A stretch of 64,000 nt of DNA, from NCBI GenBank assembly GCA_947561585.1, contig CANNZV010001866.1:84593-148592 (forward strand), written 5' to 3'. The translations under genes and the position numbers were made by a program. Of the stretch, positions 22,215 through 33,430 are shown in pieces. This stretch comes from Caprella mutica. Its lineage: Eukaryota; Arthropoda; Malacostraca; Amphipoda; Caprellidae. Under the pieces are notes generated by a model, which saw nothing but the letters and a program-made list of their open reading frames with translations, ran no database searches and was not told the origin of the DNA. Each line of letters begins with the position of its first letter. Within the stretch, counting starts at the first letter, position 1.

Positions 22215-22545
22215 TCACCTTTAACAACCCTGTGGGGGACCAGTTTTCATTGATACAAATGTTAATGGTGATAATTATCTCTATTCACTTCAGTCTGTCA
22301 TTTGGTTTGCATTTTCGATTTCACCAGATTCGGAAAAATTTGCCTTTATTCAAGTTAGAGCCACACCTCATTTGCCAGAACTGTCAGACAGTGGCTGGAT
22401 GAAAAGTTTCCAAACAGGTGAATTGGCAGAGGTTCAGATGGCGACATGAACATTAAATGGCCACCAAAATCACCTGATCTTACACCTTGTGATTTCTTTC
22501 TATTGGGATAAATAAAAAGTAATGTTTATCATACGCAACACAAAA
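22215..22545 (+). pseudogene. Mariner-like (DDE) transposase relic
   Basis: The C-terminal half of a different Tc1/mariner-superfamily transposase. FIQ, then a frameshifted RATPHL (family pattern QDGAPPHF), then ARTVRQWLDEKFPNR, a stop, IGRG and IKWPPKSPDLTPCDFFLLG (about 22454-22510), a stop, and IKSNVYHT. The SPDLTPCDFFL block carries the third catalytic residue of this type. It lies 160 bases after the Tc1 relic in the same orientation but belongs to another subgroup, so these are two separate insertions. Confidence 0.75.
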
Positions 22546-23530
22546 AAAAATATGATAATGATAATATTTATTGTGAGAAACTAAAATACAAGAAACACTA
22601 GCCTATATAATAGTAACTTTCAGGCAATGAGTTGAAGAACAAATTCCGTCAAGAATTTACAGAAGTAACCATGGAAATGTTGCTTAATATAATAGTTTTA
22701 TTCCTGACCCGTCTATATTCAGTCATATAAAACAATATGCACCAAACTGAAATATAATATATAAAATGTTGAATATATATCAGGTAGATAAAACTAACCA
22801 AATTCAAATCGAACCAATAATAGAAAAGTATTTAAAGTTTAAAATGTGAAACCCTAGGTTAATATTCCCTGATTACTAAATGTAAAATCGTGTGCACATA
22901 TATGAGTATATTATCACCATGCTTTATTCACTAGGTGCCACCACACTTTTCTAACTGGGTACCTCACACCCACACTCCAAGGTAAATAATTTGAATGTCA
23001 TTTCCTTTGTTCCATTCGTAGAACAATACTGGCTGATTTATAGAGCCATCATCACTTTCTTAACTATCTGAAGATTGGAAATCAATGTATGGGAACTTAT
23101 ACTTCAGTGTGTATTGACCGCATATAATATTTATAAGGAGTGTACAGTATCTATATATATATATAGAATTATACAAGATAATATTTACAAGGTGGTTACA
23201 TAGAGAATTTTTTAAGAGGCAACGATGAATTTAAAATTGAAAGATAGAATATTTTTTGTATATTGATGTGAACATCAGGCGTCCCTGATCGGGTTAAACT
23301 GTTTTTATTTGTCCCTTGTGAAAATGTTTTAAAATGATCTTTTATTGTCCGCTCTTAAAAAGATGTGATAGACGATTTAAAATAGTGGTTTTTGAATCGT
23401 CAAGATGAAAATTAAAAAGCCAGATGCATTTCGGAGCCATTTACTTCCTCCTCTTCAGTGGCAACTGACAATTGATCGAAAATAAAGAACCGTCCAATAA
23501 CTCAGAAGGTGTCATACATTTGCCGACACT
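22546..23530. other. AT-rich sequence without a recognised gene
   Basis: Nothing coding. A short TATATATATATATA tract lies at about 23153-23165. A block at about 23395-23475 is less AT-rich and unique. Confidence 0.3.
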
Positions 23531-26500
23531 TCATTTATTGTAAAGCATACATTTTAATGAATGTAAAACATACACTTTAATGAATGTAAAACATACACTT
23601 TAATGAATGTAAAACATACACTTTAATGAATGTAAAACATACACTTTAATGAATGTAAAACATACACTTTAGTGAATATAAAACATACACTTTAGTGAAT
23701 GTAAAACATACACTTTAGTGAATATAAAACATACACTTTAGTGAATGTAAAACATACACTTTAATGAATGTAAAACATACACTTTAATGAATGTAAAACA
23801 TACACTTTAATGAATGTAAAACATACATTTTAATGAATGTAAAACATACACTTTAATGAATGTAAAACATACACTTTAGTGAATGTAAAACATACACTTT
23901 AATGAATGTAAAACATACACTTTAATGAATGTAAAACATACACTTTAGTGAATATAAAACATACACTTTAATGAATGTAAAACATACACTTTAGTGAATG
24001 TAAAACATACACTTTAATGAATGTAAAACATACACTTTAGTGAATGTAAAACATACACTTTAATGAATGTAAAACATACACTTTAGTGAATATAAAACAT
24101 ACACTATAATGAATGTAAAACATAAACTTTAGTGAATGTAAAACATACACTTTAATGAATGTAAAACATACACTTTAATGAATGTAAAAAATAAACTTTA
24201 GTGAATGTAAAACATACACTTTAATGAATGTAAAACATACACTTTAATGAATGTAAAACATACACTTTAGTGAATATAAAACATACACTATAATGAATGT
24301 AAAACATAAACTTTAGTGAATGTAAAACATACACTTTAATGAATGTAAAACATACACTTTAATGAATGTAAAACATACACTTTAATGAATGTAAAACATA
24401 CACTTTAATGAATGTAAAACATACACTTTAGTGAATGTAAAACATACACTTTAGTGAATGTAAAACATACACTTTAATGAATGCAAAACATACACTTTAG
24501 TGAATATAAAACATACACTTTAATGAATGTAAAACATACACTTTAGTGAATGTAAAACATACACTTTAATGAATGTAAAACATACACTTTAGTGAATGTA
24601 AAACATACACTTTAGTGAATGTAAAACATACACTTTAGTGAATGTAAAACATACACTTTAATGAATGTAAAACATACACTTTAATGAATGTAAAACATAC
24701 ACTTTAGTGAATGTAAAACATACACTTTAGTGAATGTAAAACATACACTTTAATGAATGCAAAACATACACTTTAGTGAATATAAAACATACACTTTAAT
24801 GAATGTAAAACATACACTTTAGTGAATGTAAAACATACACTTTAATGAATGTAAAACATACACTTTAGTGAATATAAAACATACACTATAATGAATGTAA
24901 AACATAAACTTTAGTGAATGTAAAACATACACTTTAATGAATGTAAAACATACACTTTAATGAATGTAAAACATAAACTTTAGTGAATGTAAAACATACA
25001 CTTTAATGAATGTAAAACATACACTTTAATGAATGTAAAACATACACTTTAGTGAATATAAAACATACACTATAATGAATGTAAAACATAAACTTTAGTG
25101 AATGTAAAACATACACTTTAATGAATGTAAAACATACACTTTAATGAATGTAAAACATACACTTTAATGAATGTAAAACATACACTTTAATGAATGTAAA
25201 ACATACACTTTAGTGAATGTAAAACATACACTTTAGTGAATGTAAAACATACACTTTAATGAATGCAAAACATACACTTTAGTGAATATAAAACATACAC
25301 TTTAATGAATGTAAAACATACACTTTAGTGAATGTATAACATACACTTTAATGAATGTAAAACATACACTTTAATGAATGTAAAACATACACTTTAATGA
25401 ATGTAAAACATACACTTTAATGAATGTAAAACATACACTTTAGTGAATGTAAAACATACACTTTAGTGAATGTAAAACATACACTTTAATGAATGCAAAA
25501 CATACACTTTAGTGAATATAAAACATACACTTTAATGAATGTAAAACATACACTTTAGTGAATGTAAAACATACACTTTAATGAATGTAAAACATACACT
25601 TTAGTGAATGTAAAACATACACTTTAGTGAATGTAAAACATACACTTTAGTGAATGTAAAACATACACTTTAATGAATGTAAAACATACACTTTAATGAA
25701 TGTAAAACATACACTTTAGTGAATGTAAAACATACACTTTAGTGAATGTAAAACATACACTTTAATGAATGCAAAACATACACTTTAGTGAATATAAAAC
25801 ATACACTTTAATGAATGTAAAACATACACTTTAGTGAATGTAAAACATACACTTTAATGAATGTAAAACATACACTTTAGTGAATATAAAACATACACTA
25901 TAATGAATGTAAAACATAAACTTTAGTGAATGTAAAACATACACTTTAATGAATGTAAAACATACACTTTAATGAATGTAAAACATAAACTTTAGTGAAT
26001 GTAAAACATACACTTTAATGAATGTAAAACATACACTTTAATGAATGTAAAACATACACTTTAGTGAATATAAAACATACACTATAATGAATGTAAAACA
26101 TAAACTTTAGTGAATGTAAAACATACACTTTAATGAATGTAAAACATACACTTTAATGAATGTAAAACATACACTTTAATGAATGTAAAACATACACTTT
26201 AATGAATGTAAAACATACACTTTAGTGAATGTAAAACATACACTTTAGTGAATGTAAAACATACACTTTAATGAATGCAAAACATACACTTTAGTGAATA
26301 TAAAACATACACTTTAATGAATGTAAAACATACACTTTAGTGAATGTATAACATACACTTTAATGAATGTAAAACATACACTTTAATGAATGTAAAACAT
26401 ACACTTTAGTGAATGTAAAACATACACTTTAATGAATGTAAAACATACACTTTAATGAATGTAAAACATACACTTTAGTGAATGTAAAACATACACTTTA

Positions 26501-27125
26501 GTGAATGTAAAACATACACTTTAGTGAATGTAAAACATACACTTTAGTGAATGTAAAACATACACTTTAGTGAATGTAAAACATACACTTTAATGAATGT
26601 AAAACATACACTTTAGTGAATGTAAAACATACACTTTAGTGAATGTATAACATACACTTTAATGAATGTAAAACATACACTTTAGTGAATGTAAAACATA
26701 CACTTTAGTGAATGTAAAACATACACTTTAGTGAATGTATAACATACACTTTAATGAATGTAAACATACACTTTAATGAATGTAAAACATACACTTTAGT
26801 GAATGTAAAACATACACTTTAGTGAATGTAAAACATACACTTTAATGAATGTAAAACATACACTTTAGTGAATGTAAAACATACACTTTAGTGAATGTAA
26901 AACATACACTTTAATGAATGTAAAACATACACTTTAGTGAATGTAAAACATACACTTTAGTGAATGTATAACATACACTTTAGTGAATGTAAAACATACA
27001 CTTTAGTGAATGTAAAACATACACTTTAGTGAATGTATAACATACACTTTAATGAATGTAAAATATACACTTTAGTGAATGTAAAACATACACTTTAGTG
27101 AATGTATAACATACACTTCAATGAT
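23531..27125. repeat. 23-bp satellite, about 156 copies, higher-order structure
   Basis: The unit TTTAATGAATGTAAAACATA plus CAC is 23 bases. Recurrent variants are AGTGAATGT, AGTGAATAT, ACATAAAC, ATGCAAAAC and ACACTATAATG. The rare ACACTATAATG variant starts at 24101, 24285, 24883, 25067, 25895 and 26079. The spacings are 184, 598, 184, 828 and 184, that is 8, 26, 8, 36 and 8 whole units. Large blocks have therefore duplicated in register. All frames contain stops, so it is not coding. Confidence 0.98.
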
Positions 27126-27254
27126 GTAAAACACTATTCAAAACAAACAACCTAAGGTTAAGCTGAAGTAAAATCCACTCTTTGACTCTATTTAAAGTTG
27201 ATGAATTCATAGGCAAAGAAGGGAAGTGGTGAAGGGGACCTTAATGCTACAGAC
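27126..27254. other. Spacer between arrays
   Basis: Unique sequence, nothing recognised. Confidence 0.3.
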
Positions 27255-27520
27255 ACGATGAAGGGGTAAAAGTGAAGAGGTAAAAGTGAAGGGGTAAATG
27301 TGAAGAGATAAAAGTGAAGGGGTAAAACAGTGAAGAGGTAAAAGTGAAGAGGTAAAAGTGAAGGGGTAAATGTGAAGAGATAAAAGTGAAGGGGTAAAAC
27401 AGTGAATGGGTAAAACAGTGAAAGGGTGAAACAGTGAAGGGGTAAAACAGTGAAGGGGTAAAACAGTGAAGGGGTAAAACAGTGAAGGGGTAAAACAGTG
27501 AAGGGGTAAAACAGTGAACA
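27255..27520. repeat. 16-17-bp array (GTGAAGGGGTAAAACA)
   Basis: Mixed units GTGAAGGGGTAAAACA, GTGAAGAGGTAAAA and GTGAAGAGATAAAA repeat for about 265 bases. The last third is homogeneous. The minus-strand frame (FTPSLFYPF pattern) is repeat-derived. Confidence 0.9.
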
Positions 27521-27850
27521 GTACCTTGTTTTATCACGCTTTTTTGTTATTCATTTTTATATTATGATTATTTTTAATAAAATTACACATTTCTCTTCAT
27601 ATTATAGATGAACCTATATACATATTAATACTAAACTATATAAGCTAAAGCTGTACATCATATACAATAGCTTTTATAATTTACACTGTAAATGTAAATT
27701 AATGGCATAAGTTATGTACTAATAAAATGAAAGAAATGTTGAATAAAGAGATTTATTTCAATATTAAACAAAGAAAAATATAAAAAGAACTCTCCAGAAT
27801 AACTCTCCGTGTTAAAGTATTACTAGAAACAAAAATAAATGTTAGGAAAT
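27521..27850. other. AT-rich spacer
   Basis: No gene or repeat recognised. Confidence 0.3.
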
Positions 27851-28090
27851 GCCCAGAAAGAAAGTTATGGTGGGGCCATAGAAGATTGAGAGAGCAAGTT
27901 ATGGTGGGGCCATAGAAGATTGAGAGAGAGTTATGGTGGGGCCATAGAAGATTAAGAGAGAAAGTTATGGTGGGGCCATAGAAGATTAGGAGAGACAGTT
28001 ATGGTGGGGCCATAGAAAATTAAGGGAGAAAGTTATGGAGGGAAACCAAACGTTATCTTCTATGGCCCGACAATAACTTTTTCTTTTGGG
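27851..28090. mobile_element. Foldback element F4 (AGTTATGGTGGGGCCATAGA arm repeats)
   Basis: The left end CCCAGAAAGAAAGTTATGG is mirrored by TAACTTTTTCTTTTGGG at the right. The left arm contains about five tandem 31-35-bp units, AGTTATGGTGGGGCCATAGA plus AGATTGAGAG. The right arm has a single ATCTTCTATGGCCCGACAAT. One arm has been amplified and the other has not. Clear target duplication not seen. Confidence 0.6.
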
Positions 28091-28139
28091 ATGTTTAAAT
28101 TTGATTGATTTTAAACAAAATCTTCCAAATTCTATATTT

Positions 28140-28375
28140 TATTTCATTTGCTAACATAATTGACAATGCTCATGGATGAAGAAAAGCTACAGTCACTTAC
28201 CAAGGAATGTGACGAAAAGGGACACAAGCACAAGCACCCATGGATTAAAGAGGAAAATGAAGAGGTGATAGTACATGTCTAAATGAAGCCTACAAGTCAA
28301 CCTAACACAAAAATCTAAGAGGAAAATGAAGAGGTGTTAGTAAATGAAACATACGGGTCTACCTAACACAAAATA
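28140..28375 (+). repeat. VNTR-bearing element, copy with two units
   Basis: TCATGGATGAAGAAAAGCTA, then AAGGAATGTGACGAAAAGGG, then two GAGGAAAATGAAGAGGTG units separated by CTAACACAAAAATCTAA. Same family as 19835-20175. Confidence 0.7.
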
Positions 28376-28469
28376 CTTTTATATTACGAAAATATACCTA
28401 TTGACGCTTGTAAATTTTAATGAAGAATTAAGTAAATAAAATCAGTATTCACTAATTATAATTTAATTT

Positions 28470-28570
28470 ATGCAGAACCAAATTCCAAAGAAAATTAAAT
28501 AGAAGGGACTGGAAGAAGTAGTCAGAAAAGAAAGTGTCTCCATGAACAAAGTCAATGACAATACTCATGG
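28470..28570 (+). repeat. VNTR-bearing element, 5' fragment
   Basis: AAATTAAATAGAAGGGACTG, then GAAGAAGTAGTCAGAAAAG and GACAATACTCATGG, match the first part of the family seen at 45155-45312. It lacks the VNTR. Confidence 0.55.
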
Positions 28571-28739
28571 GTGCCTCTTGATCAATATTAATAATTAAAA
28601 TAGCTGTAAAATAATAAAGTGAAGACTGTCTAATTGAAGGACATCATGTCCCTATATACTCAAAGACACGTTCTTCCAGAGACGTTCCAGCAGTTCTATT
28701 CCCATAAACTAGTTAGAGTCTCAGGAACTAACCTGAATT

Positions 28740-28998
28740 AGAGAACAGGTAGAATGTGGTTAAGAGAACAGGTAGAATGTGGTTAAAAGAACAGGTGGAA
28801 TGTGGTTAAAAGACCAGGTAGAATGTGGTTAAAAGAACAGGTGGAATGTGGTTAAAAGACCAGGTAGAATGTGGTTAAAAGAACAGGTAGAATGTGGTTT
28901 AAAGAACAGGTAGAATGTGGTTAAAAGAACAGGTGGAATGTGGTTAAAAGAACTGGTAGAATGTGGTTAAAAGAACAGGTGGAATGTGGTTAAAAAAA
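28740..28998. repeat. 23-bp array (GAACAGGTAGAATGTGGTTA), about 11 copies
   Basis: GAACAGGTAGAATGTGGTTA plus AAA. Units start at 28743, 28766 and 28789, with alternating GGTAG/GGTGG and AACAGG/ACCAGG variants. Confidence 0.95.
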
Positions 28999-29171
28999 CT
29001 ATAATAATTTAGTTCAACTCAAATAGGGAAGTTTATAGAAAAATACTTCAATATAAATAAATTTATATTAATTAAAAAATACGATAATTTCTTTTTCAAG
29101 CTTCCAATTTCTTAAATGAATTATAATTATTTCGCAAATCTTCAAGTCTATTTTTAGATTATCAAACTACA

Positions 29172-29470
29172 CCCAGAGAAGAAATTATGGTGGTGCCACT
29201 GAATATATAGATGAAGAACACAACTTGAAGCTGGTTCACACGTATCAGTTTTTGTTCTATTCATGACGTGTTCACTCAGTGTTTCAGTGTCCGTGATAAA
29301 ATATGTATCGTTACTTTAAGTTTATTCGACACGTTCACACACGTAGGGCTCAGTAACGTATCTTCGTAGTGCTAAAAAAGCATTGAAAAGACACGTCACG
29401 GATAGAACACTGGTGTGTGTGAACGAGCCTTCAATCTTCTATGAAACCACCATAACTTTCTCCTTGAGTA
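29172..29470. mobile_element. F4-type element interrupted by a MITE
   Basis: CCCAGAGAAGAAATTATGG at the left matches the F4 left end. TCTTCTATGAAACCACCATA followed by ACTTTCTCC at the right is its inverted counterpart. Almost the whole middle is the MITE at 29228-29431, so this is a small F4 copy split by a later insertion. Confidence 0.5.
29228..29431. mobile_element. MITE, about 204 bp (AAGCTGGTTCACACG termini)
   Basis: The AAGCTGGTTCACACGTATCA end mirrors TGGTGTGTGTGAACGAGCCT. Internal arms TTCTATTCATGACGTGT and ACACGTCACGGATAGAA also pair. It resembles the MITE at 18407-18616 in design (GGCTG-TTCACAC ends). The flanks TGA and TCA are not a clear target duplication. Confidence 0.7.
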
Positions 29471-29495
29471 TAATATGTGAAAAGAATGAGTCAAG

Positions 29496-29630
29496 GTCAT
29501 TTGATTGACAGTTATTTGATTGACAGTTATTTGATTGACAGTTATTTGATTGACAGTTATTTGATTGACAGTTATTTGATTGACAGTTATTTGATTGACA
29601 GTTATTTGATTGACAGTTATTTGATCCCCG
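29496..29630. repeat. 15-bp array (TTGATTGACAGTTAT), about 8 copies
   Basis: Near-perfect TTGATTGACAGTTAT units run directly into the next 15-bp array, to which they are related (both are GTCATTTGATT-like). Confidence 0.95.
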
Positions 29631-29985
29631 ATTATTTAATCCCCAGTCATTTGATTCCAGTCATTAGATTCTCGATCATTAGATTCCTGGTCATTAGATT
29701 CCTGGTCATTAGATTCCTGGTCATTAGATTCCTGGTCATTAGATTCCTGGTCATTAGATTCCTGGTCATTAGATTCCTGGTCATTAGATTCCTGGTCATT
29801 AGATTCCTGGTCATTAGATTCCTGGTCATTAGATTCCTGGTCATTAGATTCCTGGTCATTAGATTCCTGGTCATTAGATTCCTGGTCATTTGATTCTTGG
29901 TCATTTGATTCCTGATCATTAAATTCCTGGTCATTTGATTCTTGGTCATTAGATTTACGGTCATTAGATTCCTGGTCATACTCCG
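29631..29985. repeat. 15-bp array (TCATTAGATTCCTGG), about 23 copies
   Basis: TCATTAGATTCCTGG in a homogeneous core, with TTTGATT, TCTTGG and ATTACGG variants at the margins. Frames of over 100 codons stay open on both strands because of the 15-base period. Confidence 0.97.
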
Positions 29986-30640
29986 TTCACATTACATCTT
30001 GCACTTATGACAAGTCAAATAAGAATGGAACATGTTTCGCAATTATTTATAATAATCGAGGAGTAACATGGGTTGTTTGGTTTATAGTTTTCAGTTAAAC
30101 TTTTTTCACCGTAACTCTTGCAAACATTATGCTATACAGGTGGAATTGAATACAAATCATTTTTATGGTAAATAGTATATGTATATCATTTACCATAAAA
30201 AGAGTTTTAATCTACAACAAGCATAAGTTATGGCGAAAAGAGCTTAAAACAAACAACTAAATGGATAAACTTACTCTCAAAATGTTATAAATTCCAGGAG
30301 AAATAATTACTGGCCATGTTCAACACTTATTTGACTTGTCAAAAGAGCGAATGGTAATAAAGGCAGTCTATGCCTTTTGTATAATAAATGAACTAATATT
30401 AAATAGAATACACTAAAAAATATAAGGGCAATGAGTTTTAAAATGTTATTCTAACTGAAATAATAATTCATTTGTTGCAGCAATCATTTTTAGCTTTTAT
30501 AATTTCTGGTAAATGTATTAATTAATTTATTATATAAATAGTAGATGTGAAATTGTGTCACATATAAAATTCATGAAATAATAATTTATATGATAAATAT
30601 GTAAGCAATAAATATAATGACTGGGAATCAAATGTAAACG
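29986..30640. other. AT-rich sequence without a recognised gene
   Basis: A weak palindrome (AAAAATGATTTGT/ACCATAAAAAGAG region, about 30150-30210) is all that is visible. Confidence 0.3.
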
Positions 30641-30770
30641 AGGTGAAAAAAACATGCACGAGGTCAAAAAACATGCACGAGGTCAAAAAACATGCACGAG
30701 GTCAAAAAACATGCACGAGGTCAAAAAATATGGACGAGATCAAAAAACATGCACGAGGTTACAAAACATT
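30641..30770. repeat. 19-bp array (CACGAGGTCAAAAAACATG), about 6-7 copies
   Basis: CACGAGGTCAAAAAACATG in tandem; the outer copies are degraded. Confidence 0.93.
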
Positions 30771-30917
30771 CCAGGTTCAAACTAACAGTTGGGCCTACAT
30801 TAAAGAACATCAATAAAAATTAACGTCATTAAAGCTCATTAAGGGCAGAACACTTAAAATTAACGACAACAATAGGGAATATATCGAGACATTAATATTA
30901 TAGTGAGGGATCAATGA

Positions 30918-31250
30918 GACTATACGCTGTGTGTAGTTAGTATACGCTGTGTGTAGTTAGTATACGCTGTGTGTAGTTAGTATACGCTGTGTGCAGTTAG
31001 TATACGCTGTGTGTAGTTAGTATACGCTGTGTGTAGTTAGTATACGCTGTGTGTAGTTAGTATACGCTGTGTGTAGTTAGTATACGCTGTGTGTAGTTAG
31101 TATACGCTGTGTGTGGTTAGTATATGCTGTGTGTAGTTAGTATACGCTGTGTGTAGTTAGTATACGCTGTGTGTAGTTAGTATACGCTGTGTGTGGTTAG
31201 TATACGCTGTGTGTAGTTAGTATACGCTGTGTGTGTAGTTAGTATACACG
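30918..31250. repeat. 20-bp array (TATACGCTGTGTGTAGTTAG), about 16 copies
   Basis: TATACGCTGTGTGTAGTTAG with few substitutions (GCAG, GTGG, TATATG). It decays into TATACACAG-type words up to about 31420, just before the F1 element. Confidence 0.97.
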
Positions 31251-31433
31251 GAGTATAGTATACACAGGGTGTGTTATACACAGATTATGGTATACAGAGA
31301 GTGTTTTTTATTGTGTATAGAAACATAGGTTTGTATAGTATTGAATTGGTAAATTATACAGAATATATACTATACAATATGCACACTATAGTGCACATAC
31401 TATACAGTATAAACTATACAATGTACATATCAT

Positions 31434-33145
31434 CGAGGACCGACAACTGGGCTCCGACAATTGAGCCCGACGCCAATTGGCCCAAGACAATCGAACTCAG
31501 AAAAAATTGGCAGCAGACACAATGAAGAAGTGTTAATTTGCCATTACTAGGGTTGTGACAACAATATCTTTGAAATATGCTTTATATTCTCAATTCAAAA
31601 AAGTGCTGTAATTCTATCGATAAACCTGATAAGGGATAAATTAGCAAGCCCCTTCAATCACATTTGGATGCTAATCTCACGTTTCGGTGTACTGGGAATC
31701 TTTTAAGAGTTTAAATAAGTCGTATTAACTTGAATCATGTCATTTAGATCCAATGTGTAGTGTACATCGTCTGACAAAGTTCAGTCATAGTGATATTTAG
31801 GTAATAAAATGGGTAACATTTAAAGGTTATTCGTTACATTGAACTAAGAAAAATTGAGCAGATTTTGGAATAAAATGAGATTATGTTCCAATAATTTCGG
31901 CATGTCTTGGTGGGTAACAGTCTTCTAAAGTACCTACCTACAATCATATTTTCTATTGTTTCTTCTTCTAAAATGCCTATATTCCAATTTTCTAATGGCT
32001 ACATCCTAACTCATTCACTACACAGGAGTTCACTTATATACATAGAGTATATTTTACCGCATCTATGAAATTTTTACCTTACATGGTCTATCTCTAAACA
32101 GAAAAATATAATAGTTTCATAAGAAATAGTATTTATTCATGAATAAAATTTGTTCTAATGAAAAGAATATATTTTTCAATATAGGAGTATTCTTTATTTT
32201 AATTATGCTCAAGATTATATTTTTATGCAAAAGGCATATTGTCAAAACCTTAGTATTTACAGTAACAGTGGTCTTCAATTGAGGTACTGCAGAAGACTCG
32301 GCTCAATTGTCTTGAGCCCAATTGTCCGGAGCCCAATTGTCGGTGTGTCCAATTGTCGGTGTGTCCAATTGTCAGTGTCTCCAATTGTCGGTGTGTCCAA
32401 TTGTCGGTGTGTCCAATTGTTGGTGTGTCCAATTGTCGGTGTGTCCAATTGTCGGTGTGTCCAATTGTCGGTGTGTCCAATTGTCAGTGTGATCAATTGT
32501 CGGTGTCTCCATTTGTCGGTGTCTCCAATTTCGGCGGGACAAATTCTCGGTGTGACCAATTGTCGGTGTGTCCAATTGTCGGTGTCTCCAATTGTCGGTG
32601 CGTCCTATTGTCGGTGTGTCCAATTGTCAGTGTGTCCAATTATCGGTGTCTCCAATTGTCGGTGTGTCCAATTGTCGGTGTGTCCAATTGTCGGTGTCTC
32701 CAATTGTCGGTGTGTCCAATTGTCAGTGTGTCCAATTATCGGTGTCTCCAATTGTCGGTGTGTCCAATAGTCGGTGTGTCCAATTGTCGGTGTGTCCAAT
32801 TGTCGGTGTGTCCAATTGTCGGTGTCTCCAATTGTCGGTGTCTCCAATTGTCGGTGTGTCCAATTGTCGGTGTGTCCAATTGTCAGTGTGTCCAATTATC
32901 GGTGTCTCCAATTGTCGGTGTGACCAATTGTCGGTGTGACCAATTGTCGGTGTGACCAATTGTCGGTGTGACCAATTGTCGGTGTGACCAATTGTCGGTG
33001 TGTCCAATTGTCGGTGTGACCAATTGTCGGTGTCTCCAATTGTCGGTGTCTCCAATTGTCGGTGTGTCCAATTGTCGGTGTGTCCAATTGTCGGTGTCTC
33101 CAACTGTCGAGGCCAAATTGTCTTGGGCCCAATAGTCGGTGTTCC
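31434..33145. mobile_element. Foldback element family F1, copy with hugely expanded right arm
   Basis: The left arm CGAGGACCGACAACTGGG, then CCGACAATTGAGCCC and GGCCCAAGACAAT, is mirrored at the right by TTGTCTTGGGCCCAATAGTC and GGTGTTCC. The interior (31520-32310) is shared with 52863-55477: GTTAATTTGCCATTACTAGG at the left, and GCATATTGTCAAAACCTTAG then GTGGTCTTCAATTGAGG at the right. The right arm contains about 48 tandem CCAATTGTCGGTGTGT units (32335-33108), while the left arm has only about three. The flanks ACATATCAT and ACATACAT may be a degraded target duplication. Confidence 0.75.
32335..33108. repeat. 16-bp array (CCAATTGTCGGTGTGT), about 48 copies, in the F1 arm
   Basis: CCAATTGTCGGTGTGT with TCTCC, GACC and CAGTG variants in blocks. 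The unit is the F1 arm word, so the array arose inside the transposon end. Overlapping open frames on both strands are repeat artefacts. Confidence 0.97.
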
Positions 33146-33422
33146 ACATACATTACATTATATGTTTAGTATTATTTTGTGAATATAATAATTCCAGTCT
33201 ACACCAATGATTATAATTAAAGAAACAGAATAAATCATTGTTCCCGCGGTTCATTAATATTTCATTAGAATGGAACGGAAGCATTGATTATTCTATTGAC
33301 AATAATAGGGTATAAGAAATGTGATGAATGCATACACAATTATAAAGGAACAACTGTATATTGATTGTGTAAAATATAGATACTTATATAAATGTATATA
33401 CTATGTGGATAATAGCTATAAT
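33146..33422. other. AT-rich spacer between F1 and F2 elements
   Basis: No gene or repeat recognised. Confidence 0.3.
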
Positions 33423-33430
33423 ATATAGAT

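Noticed and set aside
29477..29979. Overlapping open frames on both strands (IRFLV and MTRNL repeats)
   Set aside because: Both come from a 15-bp array; no evidence of a gene.
32225..33182. Many overlapping frames with CPIVGVSNCRCVQLS or DTPTIGHTDNWTH patterns
   Set aside because: They are translations of the 16-bp arm repeat of the F1 element in several frames and both strands.
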